A stretch of DNA of 64,000 nt from Xiphias gladius (lineage: Eukaryota > Chordata > Actinopteri > Istiophoriformes > Xiphiidae), in the NCBI RefSeq assembly GCF_016859285.1, contig NC_053414.1:24023517-24087516 (forward strand), read 5' to 3'. A program made the position numbers and the translations under genes. The notes under the pieces are model-generated. The model saw nothing but the letters and a program-made list of their open reading frames with translations, searched no databases and was not told the origin of the DNA. Each line of letters opens with the position of its first letter. Within the stretch, counting starts at the first letter, position 1. Below are positions 1 to 20,144 of this stretch, one piece after another.

Positions 1-99
1 AAGATATTGAATATCACTTATCTGTTCACTCCATTTTAGTTTGTTGCTATAAACGTACATTTCTTGATTGTTTCAGACACACACTGTGCTGCTCCTTAC

Positions 100-1375
100 C
101 CTGAGCCAGGCTGGTGCACGACAGCGGGGTGTTTGGGTCTTGGCTCTGAGCATTCGATACTTCTGGTTCCCACCCCTCCAACATTTTGGACTGGACAGCT
201 GACATACAATCCAAGCTAAAATCCTCCACTTTGATCGAGTCCAAACAGCAAACTGAACCATCTCTCTCCTCCTCTTCCACTGGCTTCTCTTGCTTTACTG
301 TAACCGTCTCTAATGTGGACTTGTCATCAGTACTGGGGAGTGGTGCCAAGTGTTGGTCCGGAGCTTTCGAGTCCTGACATTGTTGGTTAGTGATTTCTAC
401 CTTCACCGCACACAAACATGAATCCTCTTTAGTGACTGCTGTGAACAAAAAGATCACAGGTACACGTCAGAGAACAGTTTTCAAAACAAATTATATTTAG
501 TAATAAGTGTGATTAGAGATGACTGCTCTTCAGCAGACTTAATATCACCTGCAATAGAAACAAGTGTGTCACTACAGTTTTACACGCAGATGTCTACAAA
601 ATGTGTGAACAATCCACACCATCTACGGATATTTCAACCATTTTATGCAGTTTCTGTTCATATTTAACCTTTTGGCCACATATATTATATTCTACTTTGT
701 ATTGACCTACAATGAATGATGGCAGGAAATACAAAATTTAAATTCAAAAATTTTTTAAAAATTAAAAAAAACATAAAAATTAAAAAAAAGATTCTACCAC
801 ATACTTTTAGGACATCCATTATTCCACTCTTCCTCTGGGTCTGAAGCAGCATCACTGACATGCTGTGTCTTAACATCATCCCCTGATCTCTGCTCTTCAT
901 TTCTGCTCACATGTTTATCTTGGGGGTCAGCAGGCTGCCGTGCACAGCTGTGGCTGGCAGGTGGTGAGTCACCTCTGATTCCTCTACAGCCTTGCACATT
1001 GCCCACTTTGGGATTGGGGCTTACTGGATTGTATTTAGGATGAGGCGGTTGATCGGTATGATTTGTGGCATTGAAGAGTTGTTTTCTAGGATGAGGGCTT
1101 CCAGCTCTCTCCTTCATGCACGCAGAGTCCAACATAGCTTCAGCTCTCTGAAGTCTTTGTTTGAGGGACTCGTTCTCTCGTCGCATCTCTTCATAGAAGT
1201 CTCCTGCTGTCTGTCCCACCAGTTTTCTCACCTCTCGAACTGCAATCTGCACAGCCACTTCAAATGCTCCATGTATCGCTGCAACAAGCTCCTCTTGCAA
1301 AGACAGCGCAGCCTCAGCCCCGGCAGGTTTATTCGCAGACGGCCGTCCATCAGCCCCATTCAGCTGCGGCTTCAT
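100..1375 (-). CDS. N-terminal exons of a probable C2H2 zinc-finger transcription factor (partial)
   Basis: Two coding exons read on the minus strand: 1375-805 (ATG at 1375) and 438-100. The first ends at a GTATGT donor and the second begins after a CACAG acceptor; both junctions are phase 1, and exon 2 ends at GTAAGG, again phase 1, so the gene continues beyond the left edge. Exon 1 (190 codons) has an amphipathic helix near residues 30-55 and a coiled coil around 60-80 (YEEMRRENESLKQRLQRAE). Exon 2 carries three sumoylation-type motifs, VKVE, VKQE and IKVE, the last followed by DF. This architecture, coiled-coil start then an acidic linker with IKxEDF, is familiar from the many fish C2H2 zinc-finger proteins. 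No zinc finger lies inside the window, so the family is inferred and no symbol is given. The 366-bp intron 439-804 shows nothing but A/T runs. Confidence 0.62.
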
Positions 1376-1625
1376 GGTGCATTCAAAGACACATTAGCTC
1401 TATGCAAAAATCTGACATTAAAGACTGCCTACGACGAACAGAATTTCTCAGTTATAAAATATCTTGTGGCGATGCTGCGTATTTATAAGCAAAACGATAG
1501 GTTTCACTTCCGCCGGCAGCTTCTGCCATCTACTGGTGGGGGAGCTGAACTGCACCAGTTAATTTAAATAAATAAATTAAAAAAAAAAAAAAAAAGACTG
1601 ACAATGTGAAATTGAGAAACTCAAC

Positions 1626-1631
1626 TTTATT
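1626..1631 (-). terminator. poly(A) signal of COX8
   Basis: AATAAA on the minus strand, 122 bases past the COX8 stop codon. It puts the end of the COX8 message near 1600, only about 230 bp from the start codon of the next minus-strand gene, so the downstream gene's promoter must overlap or abut the COX8 3' UTR. Confidence 0.6.
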
Positions 1632-1752
1632 TTGTTAACAAGAACGTGCGAAAACTCTCAAAAGGGTCCCCTTTAAAAAAGAAAGGGTGACACCTTCAAC
1701 ACCAGACATGTTGCTTTAACAAGTACAGACAATTCTTCCAGGGCCTCATCCT

Positions 1753-2116
1753 TCAGTCACGGCCTTTATAATGGTCCAAGTTTGCAAGTATCCAACCAGA
1801 AGGCCCGAGGACGGCCAGAGTCAACACAGTCAGCACGAACACGGACTCCTGCAGGTCAGCCATGTTAGCGATTCCAGGTACCATATCATTCAAAAATAAG
1901 CCAGGAATAATTTAAGAGTTCAATGTATAATTTTCCAGCCACCGACAAAAATGCGACTGAAAACCAAACAGGTCCCATTTGTAAACTTACCGCCACACCG
2001 ACGTAATTTCTCGGTGTTTTGCCGTGGATATAACTTGCTTTTTGTTGAATCATTTTACTTGATCTTGGAGCAAAAGCCAGCCGGGACCCGAGGAGTCCAG
2101 CAAACAGTCCAGACAT
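1753..2116 (-). CDS. cox8: Cytochrome c oxidase subunit 8, mitochondrial
   Basis: Two coding exons on the minus strand: 2116-1991 (42 codons, ATG at 2116) and 1848-1753 (31 codons plus TGA). The donor is GTAAG and the acceptor CTGCAG, phase 0, with a CTAAC branch-like motif just before. The 73-residue product has a basic, hydrophobic mitochondrial presequence (residues 1 to about 28) and a single membrane helix that ends in GPSGWILANLDHYK, the hallmark of COX8 (usual form GPSGWILAHLExYK). COX8 is a nuclear-encoded, one-helix subunit of respiratory complex IV in the inner mitochondrial membrane. Length fits the family (about 70 residues). Fish have more than one COX8 paralog and I cannot say from this window which one this is. 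The gene lies head to tail with the zinc-finger gene. Confidence 0.87.
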
Positions 2117-2260
2117 GTTCGACTCGGGAAGAAAACCGCCTCTTAGACAACAGAAACCACCGCGGCAGGATCTGGGGAGGATCCGCGCGCGCTTAGAAGT
2201 CGCTGTCCTACCACACACCTGCTAATTGGTCTGATTGCCTTCAGGCGCTATAGGAAAAAA
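2117..2260 (-). promoter_or_regulatory. COX8 promoter / 5' UTR region
   Basis: Immediately upstream of the COX8 start codon is a locally GC-rich stretch with several CpGs (2150-2195) and an inverted CCAAT box (ATTGG on the plus strand at 2225-2229, CCAAT read with the gene). No TATA box is visible. The start site is not defined; assignment is from position and composition. Confidence 0.4.
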
Positions 2261-3545
2261 CTAAATAGCTTTGGTGGGTTCAATGTCCATGTCTGAAGTT
2301 CCCTGTGACTGTTGTTCACAAAAGCATTTATTTGAGATAAATACTCTTGTTAAGGATGTCAGAGTAGAAGTCAGGGAAAAGCTGTTAAACCGTATCTCAT
2401 GTCTTCACTTCTTTAGAGTCAAGTTAGGACCTCTCCAACATATGGGTCTACATCATAAACACCCAAGTCCATACTTACATTATGAGACTTGATGATGTGG
2501 CATATACACAGCTTTGACTAATTTAACCAAAATAAAAATTTGGTAAATTGAATGGGAGTGCCCCACTCCCCCCCAGACATGCACTCAAAAGTTGTTTTTT
2601 TTTCTTTTTCATTTTTTAGTATGTTTTCATGAATCCTATACCACTGACTGAAAATGAATATGTCAGTGATAGACTCTGAGCAGCGATGGATGACTCTGGT
2701 AAAAGAGCCGAACATGGAGAGAGGCAGTTCTTTCTGTTGTTTGCAAACACTTCTTTTAGCATCGCACAGGCCAGACAATACATTGTGTTGTTAGAGTGTG
2801 TCAGTCAAGCTCCTATCCACGATGTCATGGACTGTCCTGTGTCAGTCACAGTCCTTGCTTTCAAGAGCACGGTCCGGGCTCTAAATGAATTTTATTAAAA
2901 GAAAGACTCTTTTAACGCATGGGGCCTGACACTACCACAGATGGTCGGAAAATGGGTTCACTTGGTGGCCAGTCATTATACAGAAAAATCCATTCATACC
3001 TGATTGAATCTCCATTTATCATTTATACATTTACACCAGCAACCAAGAAAAGATAGGCTAATTTAGTTAAACAAAAATCAATAAAAACAATCAACGTAGG
3101 ATGTGATGCAATGCAGTTCAAAAGGCACTGGATAGCAGCAGCCTTTACCTGCAAGCAACTGTTTTAGTGCAAATAGTTCAACTTTCCTGATCCAGAGGTC
3201 AAATGGCATACTCACTTTGTGAGAGCTATGCCTAATCTACTGGAATGATTTCACTCCATTAATCTCATTTGTAACCACTTACAGTATTGGAAGACACAGA
3301 GGTAAAGACAGACTGTCACAGTTCATTGAACATTACAGGTATCCACATGAAGAGTTTGACTGATAGTTCAAATTTGTGCCCACACTGTAAATCAATCCCC
3401 CTTTGGGATAAGAAAGTTAAACAGTCGATTCTCCGACCACTGATAATGGGTCAGGTACATGGTTACACCTGATGCAAGAAAATATAGACCAGTGGCATTA
3501 CTACAGCAACACAAAAACCCACAATAAAACCTATTTAGGCTAATA
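2261..3545. other. Intergenic, no gene seen
   Basis: About 1.3 kb between COX8 and the AVPI1 side. Open frames here are short, have no splice signals that join them and resemble no family I know. No tandem array or clear transposon end is visible. Confidence 0.5.
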
Positions 3546-3548
3546 GTG

Positions 3549-3740
3549 ACAGAAAGTAACCAAATACATTTACTCAAGTAATGTACTTCACTTCAGTTCT
3601 GAGGTATTTGCAGTTTCCTTCGTGTACTAGCCTACTTAATACTTCTACCCCACAACATTTCAGGGAAAAAAGGTTACATTTTATACGCAACTACATTTAT
3701 TTGACGGAGAGTAAGGAGTTACTTTGCCGGGGCACCCTTT
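3549..3740 (-). repeat. Degraded copy of a teleost hAT-like MITE
   Basis: The run from GAAAGTAACCAAATACATTT through the Ct-rich CTACCCCACAACATTTCAGG segment corresponds to one end of the element seen complete at 10452-10855 (there in the opposite sense, ending ACTTGAGTAAATGTACGTAG). Only one end and part of the interior remain, and the terminal GTGGTGGA is degenerate (ATAGTGACA). A plain non-autonomous DNA transposon relic. Confidence 0.5.
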
Positions 3741-3939
3741 ATATCTTGAAACCATAGTAAGAGTAGCTCACTCCTGTTTTAAATAGGCCTATGCAGGAGC
3801 CTACAATACCTCCTGCCTCTCTTAAGGCCTTCTGTCTTCTGTTTGTTTGTTCTGACTTTTTTTCTCTTTTCACTTGCAGTCTGGCTGTTGTTGTGAAGTA
3901 AACACCTCGGCACTGATGTCATTAATGGATTACTCTTTG

Positions 3940-4095
3940 ATTATTCCTTGACGTGCCCCCGCGGCTCCGTGCGCCACTGGCACTCCGGTCAGAAGTGGGT
4001 CGGCTCGGCATTAGCGGGTGTGAAGCTTGTAGTCTGCGTGTTGGTTCAGTAATAAGGCTGTCTGTCTGCCTGTGTTGAATGGTTACAGTGGGTAA
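3940..4095 (+). promoter_or_regulatory. Probable AVPI1 promoter and 5' untranslated exon
   Basis: A short CpG-rich patch (3955-4020) with a TGACGTG CRE-like site at about 3950 lies 0.5 kb upstream of the AVPI1 start codon. It ends at tandem donor-like sites (GTAAGGTAAG, 4091-4100). A pyrimidine-rich acceptor, CTCCCTGTCAG, ends at about 4560, ahead of the coding exon. The arrangement suggests an untranslated first exon around 3960-4090 spliced to 4561. Inferred from signals only. Confidence 0.4.
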
Positions 4096-4627
4096 GGTAA
4101 GCACTCTCAGATTTTTCCTATAGTGTGGGCTAAGCTTATTTTTTGTTGTTATAGTAGACAGCTGTGAATAATATCAGCCAGGATATTTTTATGGAATTAA
4201 TTTAATCAATGCTTTACCATTAAGATATAAAAACCCACGGAGTAAGAAGTGATGCAACATCACAAGGCAACAATGTGGTCTCTATTTCATTTCTTGTTGA
4301 AAATAATTGTTAGTTGGAGCCCTGCATCATTGAGTTTGTGCTTGTGCGTCACCTCTCCCTAAATACTTAAGACCCAAAAATAATGAGATAAGACTTTGTC
4401 ACTCAGGAAAGGGCAGCAGAGGTGACTAGGTTTTTTGGCTGCAGCCATGGAAATGTGTCTGCAGGCTGAAAGCTTGAGCTTTGCTTGTAGCTTTTATCTT
4501 TTTAATTTGACTGCTTTGGTCTCCACCTTTCTCACCCCTTTCATCTTACCTCCCTGTCAGCCCTCTTACCTTCTCCCTTGTCCTCCTGTCCTTATCTAAA
4601 CAACTGGAAGCTTTCCACCCACATAAC

Positions 4628-5305
4628 ATGGCAGAGGCCCCAGCATTTACCTCCACTGACGATGGTCTGCCTGTGCAGTGGAAACTTTCCAATCGACGCA
4701 GCAGGAAGCCTGGGTGCTCCAATATCTTTACAGGGGTCAACTTGCACCAGTTGCACAGGTTGTTCAGAACAGCAGGAGACAGAGATGCTGAACATCGGGC
4801 AAACCTAGTGTGGCGAGGGATGGATACAGATATGAAAGGAGCAGAGGAGGAGAGAGGGGATGAAGCAGGACTCGCCCAGGCCTTAGTGGGGCTCAGAGTC
4901 CGAACAAGGAATAAAGCGGGTATCAGAGTTGAAGGACACAGAGACCACAAGTGGCTCAGAGCATCAGGATATCACAGGTAAGTGACAGTGTCAAAGGGCA
5001 AGAGGCCAGAAAAAAGTAAAGAAATGATGTGAAAAGTGATGTGTAGATGAGGAGTTAGAAAGAAATGAAGTTAGAAATTCTCTTTATACCTCATTATTAG
5101 TAGTAAACTAGTTATCTGTTCTCTCTTTACTTATTAATAATGAAAAATACTGTAATCAGTTGAACTTCTTACTGTTCAAGGCCCTGTCTGATTTGGATCG
5201 AGACTCCCTCTGCACCATAAAATGCAGTGTGTAAATTGTCATGTTCTTAACAAACTCAGCATGACCTCACATGACTGTGTCCTCTTCTCTCTGCACACCA
5301 TTACA

Positions 5306-5388
<83 letters not shown>

Positions 5389-6569
5389 TTTCAACATTCC
5401 TCACTGAGACGAAATTAGATTTGTTGGAAGAGTAATGAAGTGCCACAGAACGGTAAAATGGTGGTATGAGTCTACATGGCAGTGTTGTAGTAAGAAAATG
5501 GCGTATAGCAACACATTTTTTTAGCCATGCTATTAGTGAGGCTCTAAAGGTGGCAGTGTTGGTCGGTTGGGAAAGTGGTGCACTGTCAACTACTGGATGG
5601 AAATTTTGCTGACATTCGTGCCCAAGAGGAGGAATCCCAACGACTTTGGTGATCCTCTGATTTTTCCTCTAGTGCAACCATGAAGTTGACATGTAAGGTT
5701 TTGAGTCAAATATCTCGACAACTATTAGATGGATCATCATGAAATGTGGTTCAGACAATCATGTCCTCCTCAAGAAGAACTTTGGTTACCCCGTACTGTT
5801 TGTCATCTAGCCCCATCATCAGGTCAAAACTTTAATTTTCCACTACAAATAAAAATAAGTACATTCCCATCAGCCTCAGCTGTTAGCAAATGTTAGCATG
5901 CTGATAATTGTGAGTGTGTTAGCATATTGAACTTAGCATTTAGCTCAAAGCACTGCTGTGCCTGAATACAGATCTGCTAGCATGTCTATAGGCTCTTACT
6001 GTTACTATGGTTTCAGTATCACCTAACTTTATTTCTTACCACAGAGAAATCATTCGAGTCTGCCATCTTAGAGTAGCAGTACCCTGTGGAAGTTATAACC
6101 ATTTACCATTTATGCCTCCTAAAACAAAACAATCTCACCTCCAGGTCTATTTAGCAGCAGTTGTTGAGCTTTCAACAATATCGTATGATTTGCATCAGTG
6201 ATGTTCCTGGAATCATCGGGTTTTTTAACCTGAACACATGAATTAACAAGTTGACACAACAGCATTTTTATGTGGGAAGGTATTGTTAGGTAGTCTGATA
6301 TGATCAAAGTGTAATTTTTACGCCTGTAATAATTTAGCTAAACCAGAGTTACTTCTTTGTGTTCCAGGATTGAGGAGCCTTTATCTGACTACACTGTTGA
6401 GGATGAGGAGGCCGACCTAGCGCCAAGTCCAGGAGAATTCCTGTTGACCAGTGAGGAAGAAATCCCAAAGAACCAAAATCCTTTCAAACCCCCTTCATGG
6501 AGGTTGGGTGTGGCAAGGCAGGATGGTGCCAGAGACTCTGAATGCTACCTTCACCGCATTCTCCACTAA
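4628..6569 (+). CDS. avpi1: Arginine vasopressin-induced protein 1
   Basis: Two coding exons: 4628-4977 (116 codons plus 2 bases, ATG at 4628 after an in-frame untranslated stretch) and 6368-6569, joined in phase 2 by a GTAAGT donor and a TGTTCCAG acceptor, giving 183 residues. Residues around 28-63 (SNIF...LHQLHRLFRTAGDRDAEHRA then W) match the conserved AVPI1 core (human [21 protein letters not shown]), and the product ends YLHRILH, against YLHQIRH in human AVPI1. AVPI1 is a small vasopressin- and stress-responsive protein linked to MAP kinase activation and cell-cycle control; its biochemistry is poorly defined. The fish protein is longer than the human one (147), partly through an acidic insert (GAEEERGDEAG). 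Its neighbour PI4K2A is also its neighbour in mammals, which strongly supports the call. Confidence 0.83.
5306..5385. repeat. (CA)n microsatellite
   Basis: About 40 uninterrupted CA units in the AVPI1 intron. Long pure CA tracts of this kind are typical of fish genomes and usually length-polymorphic. Confidence 0.95.
5560..6000 (+). repeat. Interspersed repeat copy in the AVPI1 intron
   Basis: The order of phrases here (ATATCTCGACAACTATTAGA, ATCATCAGGTCAAAAC, CATTCCCATCAGCCTCAGCT, GTTAGCATGCTGATAATTGT, TAGCTCAAAGCACTGCTGTG, GCTAGCATGTCTATAGGCTC) is one I recognise from a very common teleost dispersed repeat. No coding capacity is visible and I cannot assign it to a class. The repeat occupies about a third of the 1.39-kb intron. 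Confidence 0.5.
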
Positions 6570-6860
6570 AAGCTGATTGGAGTTTGAGATAACACACAGT
6601 GGTAGAAGAAGCAGTGAAATCATGAAATACAGGACTAATTTTGCATGAAATGACACAATGTATTCCTACTTTTAGCACCTTCTGCTAACATGTACGCTAC
6701 ATGTTAGACCCAAGCACAAAAACATACCAGTAAACCTGCTCTGGGATCGGTCCAACTATTATAGGTAATTCAAACACAGGCATGTTGGCTGTAGATTAGC
6801 ACAATCAAAAGAAGAAGTAAACCATTTATTCTTGAACAGAAATGGGCTGTTGTATAATGA

Positions 6861-6866
6861 AATAAA
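6861..6866 (+). terminator. poly(A) signal of AVPI1
   Basis: AATAAA about 290 bases after the AVPI1 stop codon, the first canonical signal downstream on the plus strand. Confidence 0.45.
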
Positions 6867-7129
6867 ACTTCTGATGTACGTACATTGTGAGTACAATGCA
6901 TTTTGAATTCACAGCAGGTAAAGGAGTTAACTAGACAGTTGGCACTGAACTTGCCAGATAACTCATGGTATATTATCATGGTAAAGGTGCAGAATATAGT
7001 AATGTTGCATTAAATGTTAATATTTTAAGAACACTTTAAGAGAACACTTTAACACTGTTTATTTACACATCTAGCAGATATGGAACAACATTAGCATCCA
7101 GTTGGAGTTGTGTTTCTGTCCACCTCACA

Positions 7130-7490
7130 AATATAAGTCAGATGTTCACTCTCTTTTAGCTCTGTTTTTGGTCTCCACAAACTCCTTAGGGAAATATTGG
7201 GCTCTAGCTACTGAGTGCTCCACTTACTTCACCTACTGTGTCCGTCTACTGTTTGTTGCTGAACAGGCAGTGACTTTGTAAGGGCTTTTTCACTGAAAAC
7301 AGCTGCCTGCAGTGGCTGGAAACAATGCTGATGAGAGCTGTGAGAATGAACCATAACAGTAAAGTTGCGGGCAGTAAAACCAAACCAATGAGCTGAAAGA
7401 CGCTGAAACGCTCTGTCAAGCTAAAAGGAATGGCAGCCAGGTGATAATTTTCTGTAGATTCATCACTACAAGCAGCTCTTTTCACATACA
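7130..7490. repeat. Dispersed repeat, copy 1 (pair with 57100-57450)
   Basis: This stretch and 57100-57450 run in the same order: CACTCTxTTTAGCTCxGTTTT, TCTCCACAxACTCC, CTGGCTC-like, GTCTGCTGTTTG, GCAGTG, ATGAGAGCxGTGAGA, AACAGTAAAGTTGC, GGGCTGAAA-like, CAGGTGATAATT, TCTGTAxxTTCATC. The two copies are some 50 kb apart in the same orientation and clearly homologous but diverged. It is non-coding; class unknown. Confidence 0.6.
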
Positions 7491-7744
7491 CCTTGTTATT
7501 TAATTCACGGTTAATATAAAAATATTGATTATAGCAGCCTAAAAAGGCATGATTTGATTGACTATAACCATTATTGTTGGCCTATTAAATTTTTCTAACA
7601 TTACCTGCAGTTGTATTTATAAGCAGTATAAATTAACAGAATGCAGTGAAGCATTTGAATTCTGGCTAATATTTTCATATTTGTGTTTTGTGACCATGTC
7701 TGACCGTAAACTTTTCTCATTCACAGACAACACAAGCCATCTGT

Positions 7745-8841
7745 ATTAATTGAATATGTTTTAATTATAATCTATCATTAAATATTACATACAAATTATA
7801 CAGTGCATTGTCACAATACATTTCATGTCAGTTCAGTACAGCAGAAAGTTACTTCGTTGTTTACTTAGGTCCACACCACGACCCATAAAATTAACAGAAA
7901 TCAACATGACCGGGACAAACAGGAGCTTGTGGACTGGGAATCACCAACCCCTCCCTCTGCCTGCTTGCAGATGAGATAATTTTGTCCTCTTCACCAACTT
8001 TTTAACTCATTCCTGTGAGGGGACAAAATTAGGTGAGCCAGTCATACTAATCTGAGTTTAACAAACAGTTTGTTTCTTTAACCAAAAACTGCCTCTGCTT
8101 TCCAACATCAGACCAGATGACTTGCAGATCCTAATCTAAACAGTTAGGAGGAGCAATGACAAACTGTGAAACCAGTTCACATGGCTTGTGTTCACTGTGT
8201 AAAGACACCCATGAGTTGCCAAGATCCAAAATCTTTAAGACATTACCAATGAGCACCTCTCTAATTTGTTTAAAAAAAACAAACACTGATCTTCACTGGT
8301 GTCTTTGATGCTTTCACCAGCCCCTTGCTTTTAACTGCATGGGAGGGAATATGTAGGTGAATATTAAAGGCAGAGAGGTATGAAGGAAAAAAAAAACATG
8401 GAATGCAATGCCTCCCATCCAAAAACAGAAGTATGAGAGGCTTTTCACTGGCGTGCATATGTGTGAGCAACATTATGTGCACCCAGGAGTCCAACAGAAA
8501 AGTCTGACATCTCGCTGAAATCGTTCTCTCTCGCAGGAAGGTACACAATCGTCATCATTTAGGCATTAATTCTTCACTGACATTCACACAAGGCACAGAG
8601 GCTAAAAGGAAAGAAATGTTGTGAAGTTCTTCCTCTTTTGGCCTCATCTCTCCCCCCATTCGCCCAACCTCTGTAACCAAAATATCCATAAGGAGAGGAG
8701 GGGAGGGTGATAACAATATCCATTTTCAGGACAAAAACCTGCAGATCTCTCAGATTCTGTCCTCTGTTCCACAACACATCTCACTCCTTTCCCTGCTCCG
8801 GCTTCCTGCTGTTCCTCCTCTTCCTACTTGCTGCTCCGTTC
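7745..8841 (-). other. Probable PI4K2A 3' untranslated region
   Basis: About 1.1 kb from the PI4K2A stop codon to a cluster of A/T-rich signals; ATTAAA on the minus strand near 7761-7766 is the likeliest poly(A) signal. No open frame of interest. The AVPI1 and PI4K2A 3' ends converge over roughly 0.9 kb. Confidence 0.4.
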
Positions 8842-14800
<5,959 letters not shown>

Positions 14801-16050
14801 AATATATTTAATCCAATCATTTAACTCCATATAAAAACAAAAAACAAAAACATTTGCTAAAATGTACAGCGTTATTATGGGACTGAGGGATGATCGTTTC
14901 ACTTACAGCTATCAGACTGGTAAATCTCTGCAGAATCTAGATATAAGAAGCTAAATTCAGCTGCAAATTATTTTAAAGCCCTATATTAAAGTGCTCTGTT
15001 AATTCTTTTGAGACAGTTAAATAATTAAATGAAGATCAAGAGTGTAAAGCTGCAAAATTACGCCACAATCTGCTGTTTTCTAATAACAGCTATTTTATTT
15101 GTTAGCGCCATCTCATAAAAATGGTATCATTGAGAAAATACTATTGTGAGACTGCTATGCTTGCAGCCACGCAGCATTCAGACTGCACTATGATCATCTT
15201 TTTGGTGCATTCAATGTGATGTAATTGGGACAGCATTATCTTGTAGGTATCAACCTAACAGAGGTGTGGGTGCTGTTCCATCTGCACAGCTGTGGTGGTT
15301 GATCATTTCACCCTGACAATCAATGAAGATACCAGCAGCACACAGGAAGGTAAAAATGCAGGGCATCTTGGTGGCCTTGTGTTTAAGGCCTTTGGAACTT
15401 GTCATGTCCCTCTCTCTACCTCTCTGTCCCTTTCCCCTCTGCCAAAATACCAACAATGTCAAATGAACGTAAGTTTACAATCAGTCCAGTTTAAGTTTTG
15501 CTTTCATATGTTCACATCATGGACTGTGCTCCTGCGCTGAAAATGCTGAATGGCAAACTTTGACTATTCTCTGGATTTAGCGTCATACTCAAGTAACACT
15601 TAAACTGGGCAGATTCTGGTTTGAATGGGGGACTGCTGAAGGAAGTTCATCCTGACATTTTCCACAACAAAAAAAATCAGTCTTGTGGTTGTCAATTTTG
15701 AAAAATCCAATGAGTAATACAGTCAGTATCTGTCGTAGCTGGGGAAGTCCAAGTCATGTCTCAAGTCCATGAGGTCTGCATAAGTTCTCATGAGCTAACT
15801 GCAAATTAGAAGCTACGAGTCCAGGGTTCGGCTTTCTAAAATGATGCAATCGCAGCTATCAGATAGCTTTTCTACTACACATGTGAGTAAATCATACAGA
15901 TGTGCTGTTATTTGAACAGTGTCTGCGGTGTGTGTAGCATTATCTTGTGGCTGGTTATTATTTGGATATATGTATATGAGTATTTTTTTTCCCACGTACT
16001 ATGGTGATTATTCGTGTTATTTTTCTGTGTAAGAAGGCTTTTCTCTGCTT
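14801..16050. other. Intergenic between PI4K2A and PGAM1
   Basis: No gene. One stretch, 15340-15450, carries a run GGTGGCCTTGTGTTTAAGGC followed by TTGTCATGTCCCTCTCTCTA that resembles the tRNA-like head and CT-rich body of fish SINEs, but an A box, B box and tail cannot all be found, so it is only a possible SINE relic. Confidence 0.4.
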
Positions 16051-16059
16051 TTTTCCATA

Positions 16060-16447
16060 TATGCATCAACGCCAGCCTGGCCTTCAGGAGGCACCGGCCG
16101 GCCGGCCGTGTGGACGTGCCGCTGCGCGCATCCTCCTGCCTCCCTCCTCCTCCTCCGAGCGCGCACAGCTCGCCTGCTCATTGGTGGAAACCAGCAGGGC
16201 GAGAGGAAAAGAGCTCGTGTCGTGAGAATTGTCAAGTTCAGCCAGGCCAGCCAACCCCACAGAGCCAGTGCTGCATCGGACGCCACACCACTCCACACCG
16301 CCAAAAATACCGCGCCCGCTTCTCTGTAGCCGCCCTCGGGGATTCGGCGAAGTCAGGACAACTCTGCGGACGTTGCTGCCGCATTTTAGGAAGAGTCATT
16401 TACCCCAAAGTTTCCGGAAATACACCGCAGAGGGCATCGGTGTGGCG
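16060..16447 (+). promoter_or_regulatory. PGAM1 promoter and 5' UTR
   Basis: CpG-rich stretch directly upstream of the PGAM1 start codon. It holds tandem GGCCGGCC blocks (16095-16110), a GGACGTGCC site whose ACGTG core fits a hypoxia-response element (about 16112), and an inverted CCAAT box, CTCATTGGTGG (about 16179). PGAM1 is a known glycolytic target of hypoxia signalling in mammals; the link here is inference from the core motif alone. Confidence 0.5.
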
Positions 16448-19282
<2,835 letters not shown>

Positions 19283-20110
19283 ACTCACCCTCCCTCAGGG
19301 GTCTAGATTACAGATCAGTCATTTGCTGTCCAGTTATCAACTTAAAAGAAGGTCATTGACTGTTCGTGTCATCACAAACATGCACAAACACAATGTGCAC
19401 TTTATTCTAATAATACCCATCTTTCACGCAAACATACAAACTGGTGTTTGATTTGATTGGTCGTTAGTTTTTGACGTACTGAAACACACATTTCATTATT
19501 AGACTATGGATATCTGCTGTAATTTGGTTTACGCACTGACCAAAAACTGCAAATTAGGGACCAGTGGATAGGAGCAAACATAGACTAAACCTGCAGAGTC
19601 ATCCCAAGTACTCGTTCCTAAATTATGATCTGTGTAGGCGAAGCTCAGTGGGAACAGTATAACCTATAAAGTAACACTGGCTGCTGTCAAAAGGGCAATC
19701 TGATACGTTCTGCACTGCTGAATTTTGTTTGCTGTGGCATTGTGAGAAAAAGAATAAATATTGTGAGCTATTATGTGCTGTAATTGGTGTCGGATGTGTT
19801 TTTTCAATATAGCTGTTCACTCTGTCCTTTTGAATCATATGTTATGGAGAAAGTGGTCGGGTGCAGTCTCTCATGAAAAATAACGGTAAATATATTTGTT
19901 TTAAAAAGAAACTAAGATACACAGACAATACGAGTCACAGTTAAGGCAGTGTTGAATGCCAGACATTAACTGTAAGTCCCTACATAAATCCTTCAGGGAT
20001 GCATTTTTTACACCCTAGAATATAGCATTAACCATTTTTGGGATGGAACTTTCAAATGTGCTGTAATGTTGTAAATGTTTTAAATAAATATCCCATCATG
20101 GATTCTTCTG
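19283..20110 (+). other. PGAM1 3' untranslated region
   Basis: Non-coding sequence after the stop with two canonical AATAAA signals (19753-19758 and 20083-20088), suggesting two alternative message ends about 330 bp apart. Extent is inferred. Confidence 0.45.
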
Positions 20111-20144
20111 CAGTATTTCCCCCCACTGCTCTTAGACAGGGCCC

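Noticed and set aside
15340-15450. tRNA-derived SINE
   Set aside because: Only the general look of a SINE; promoter boxes and a tail could not all be placed.
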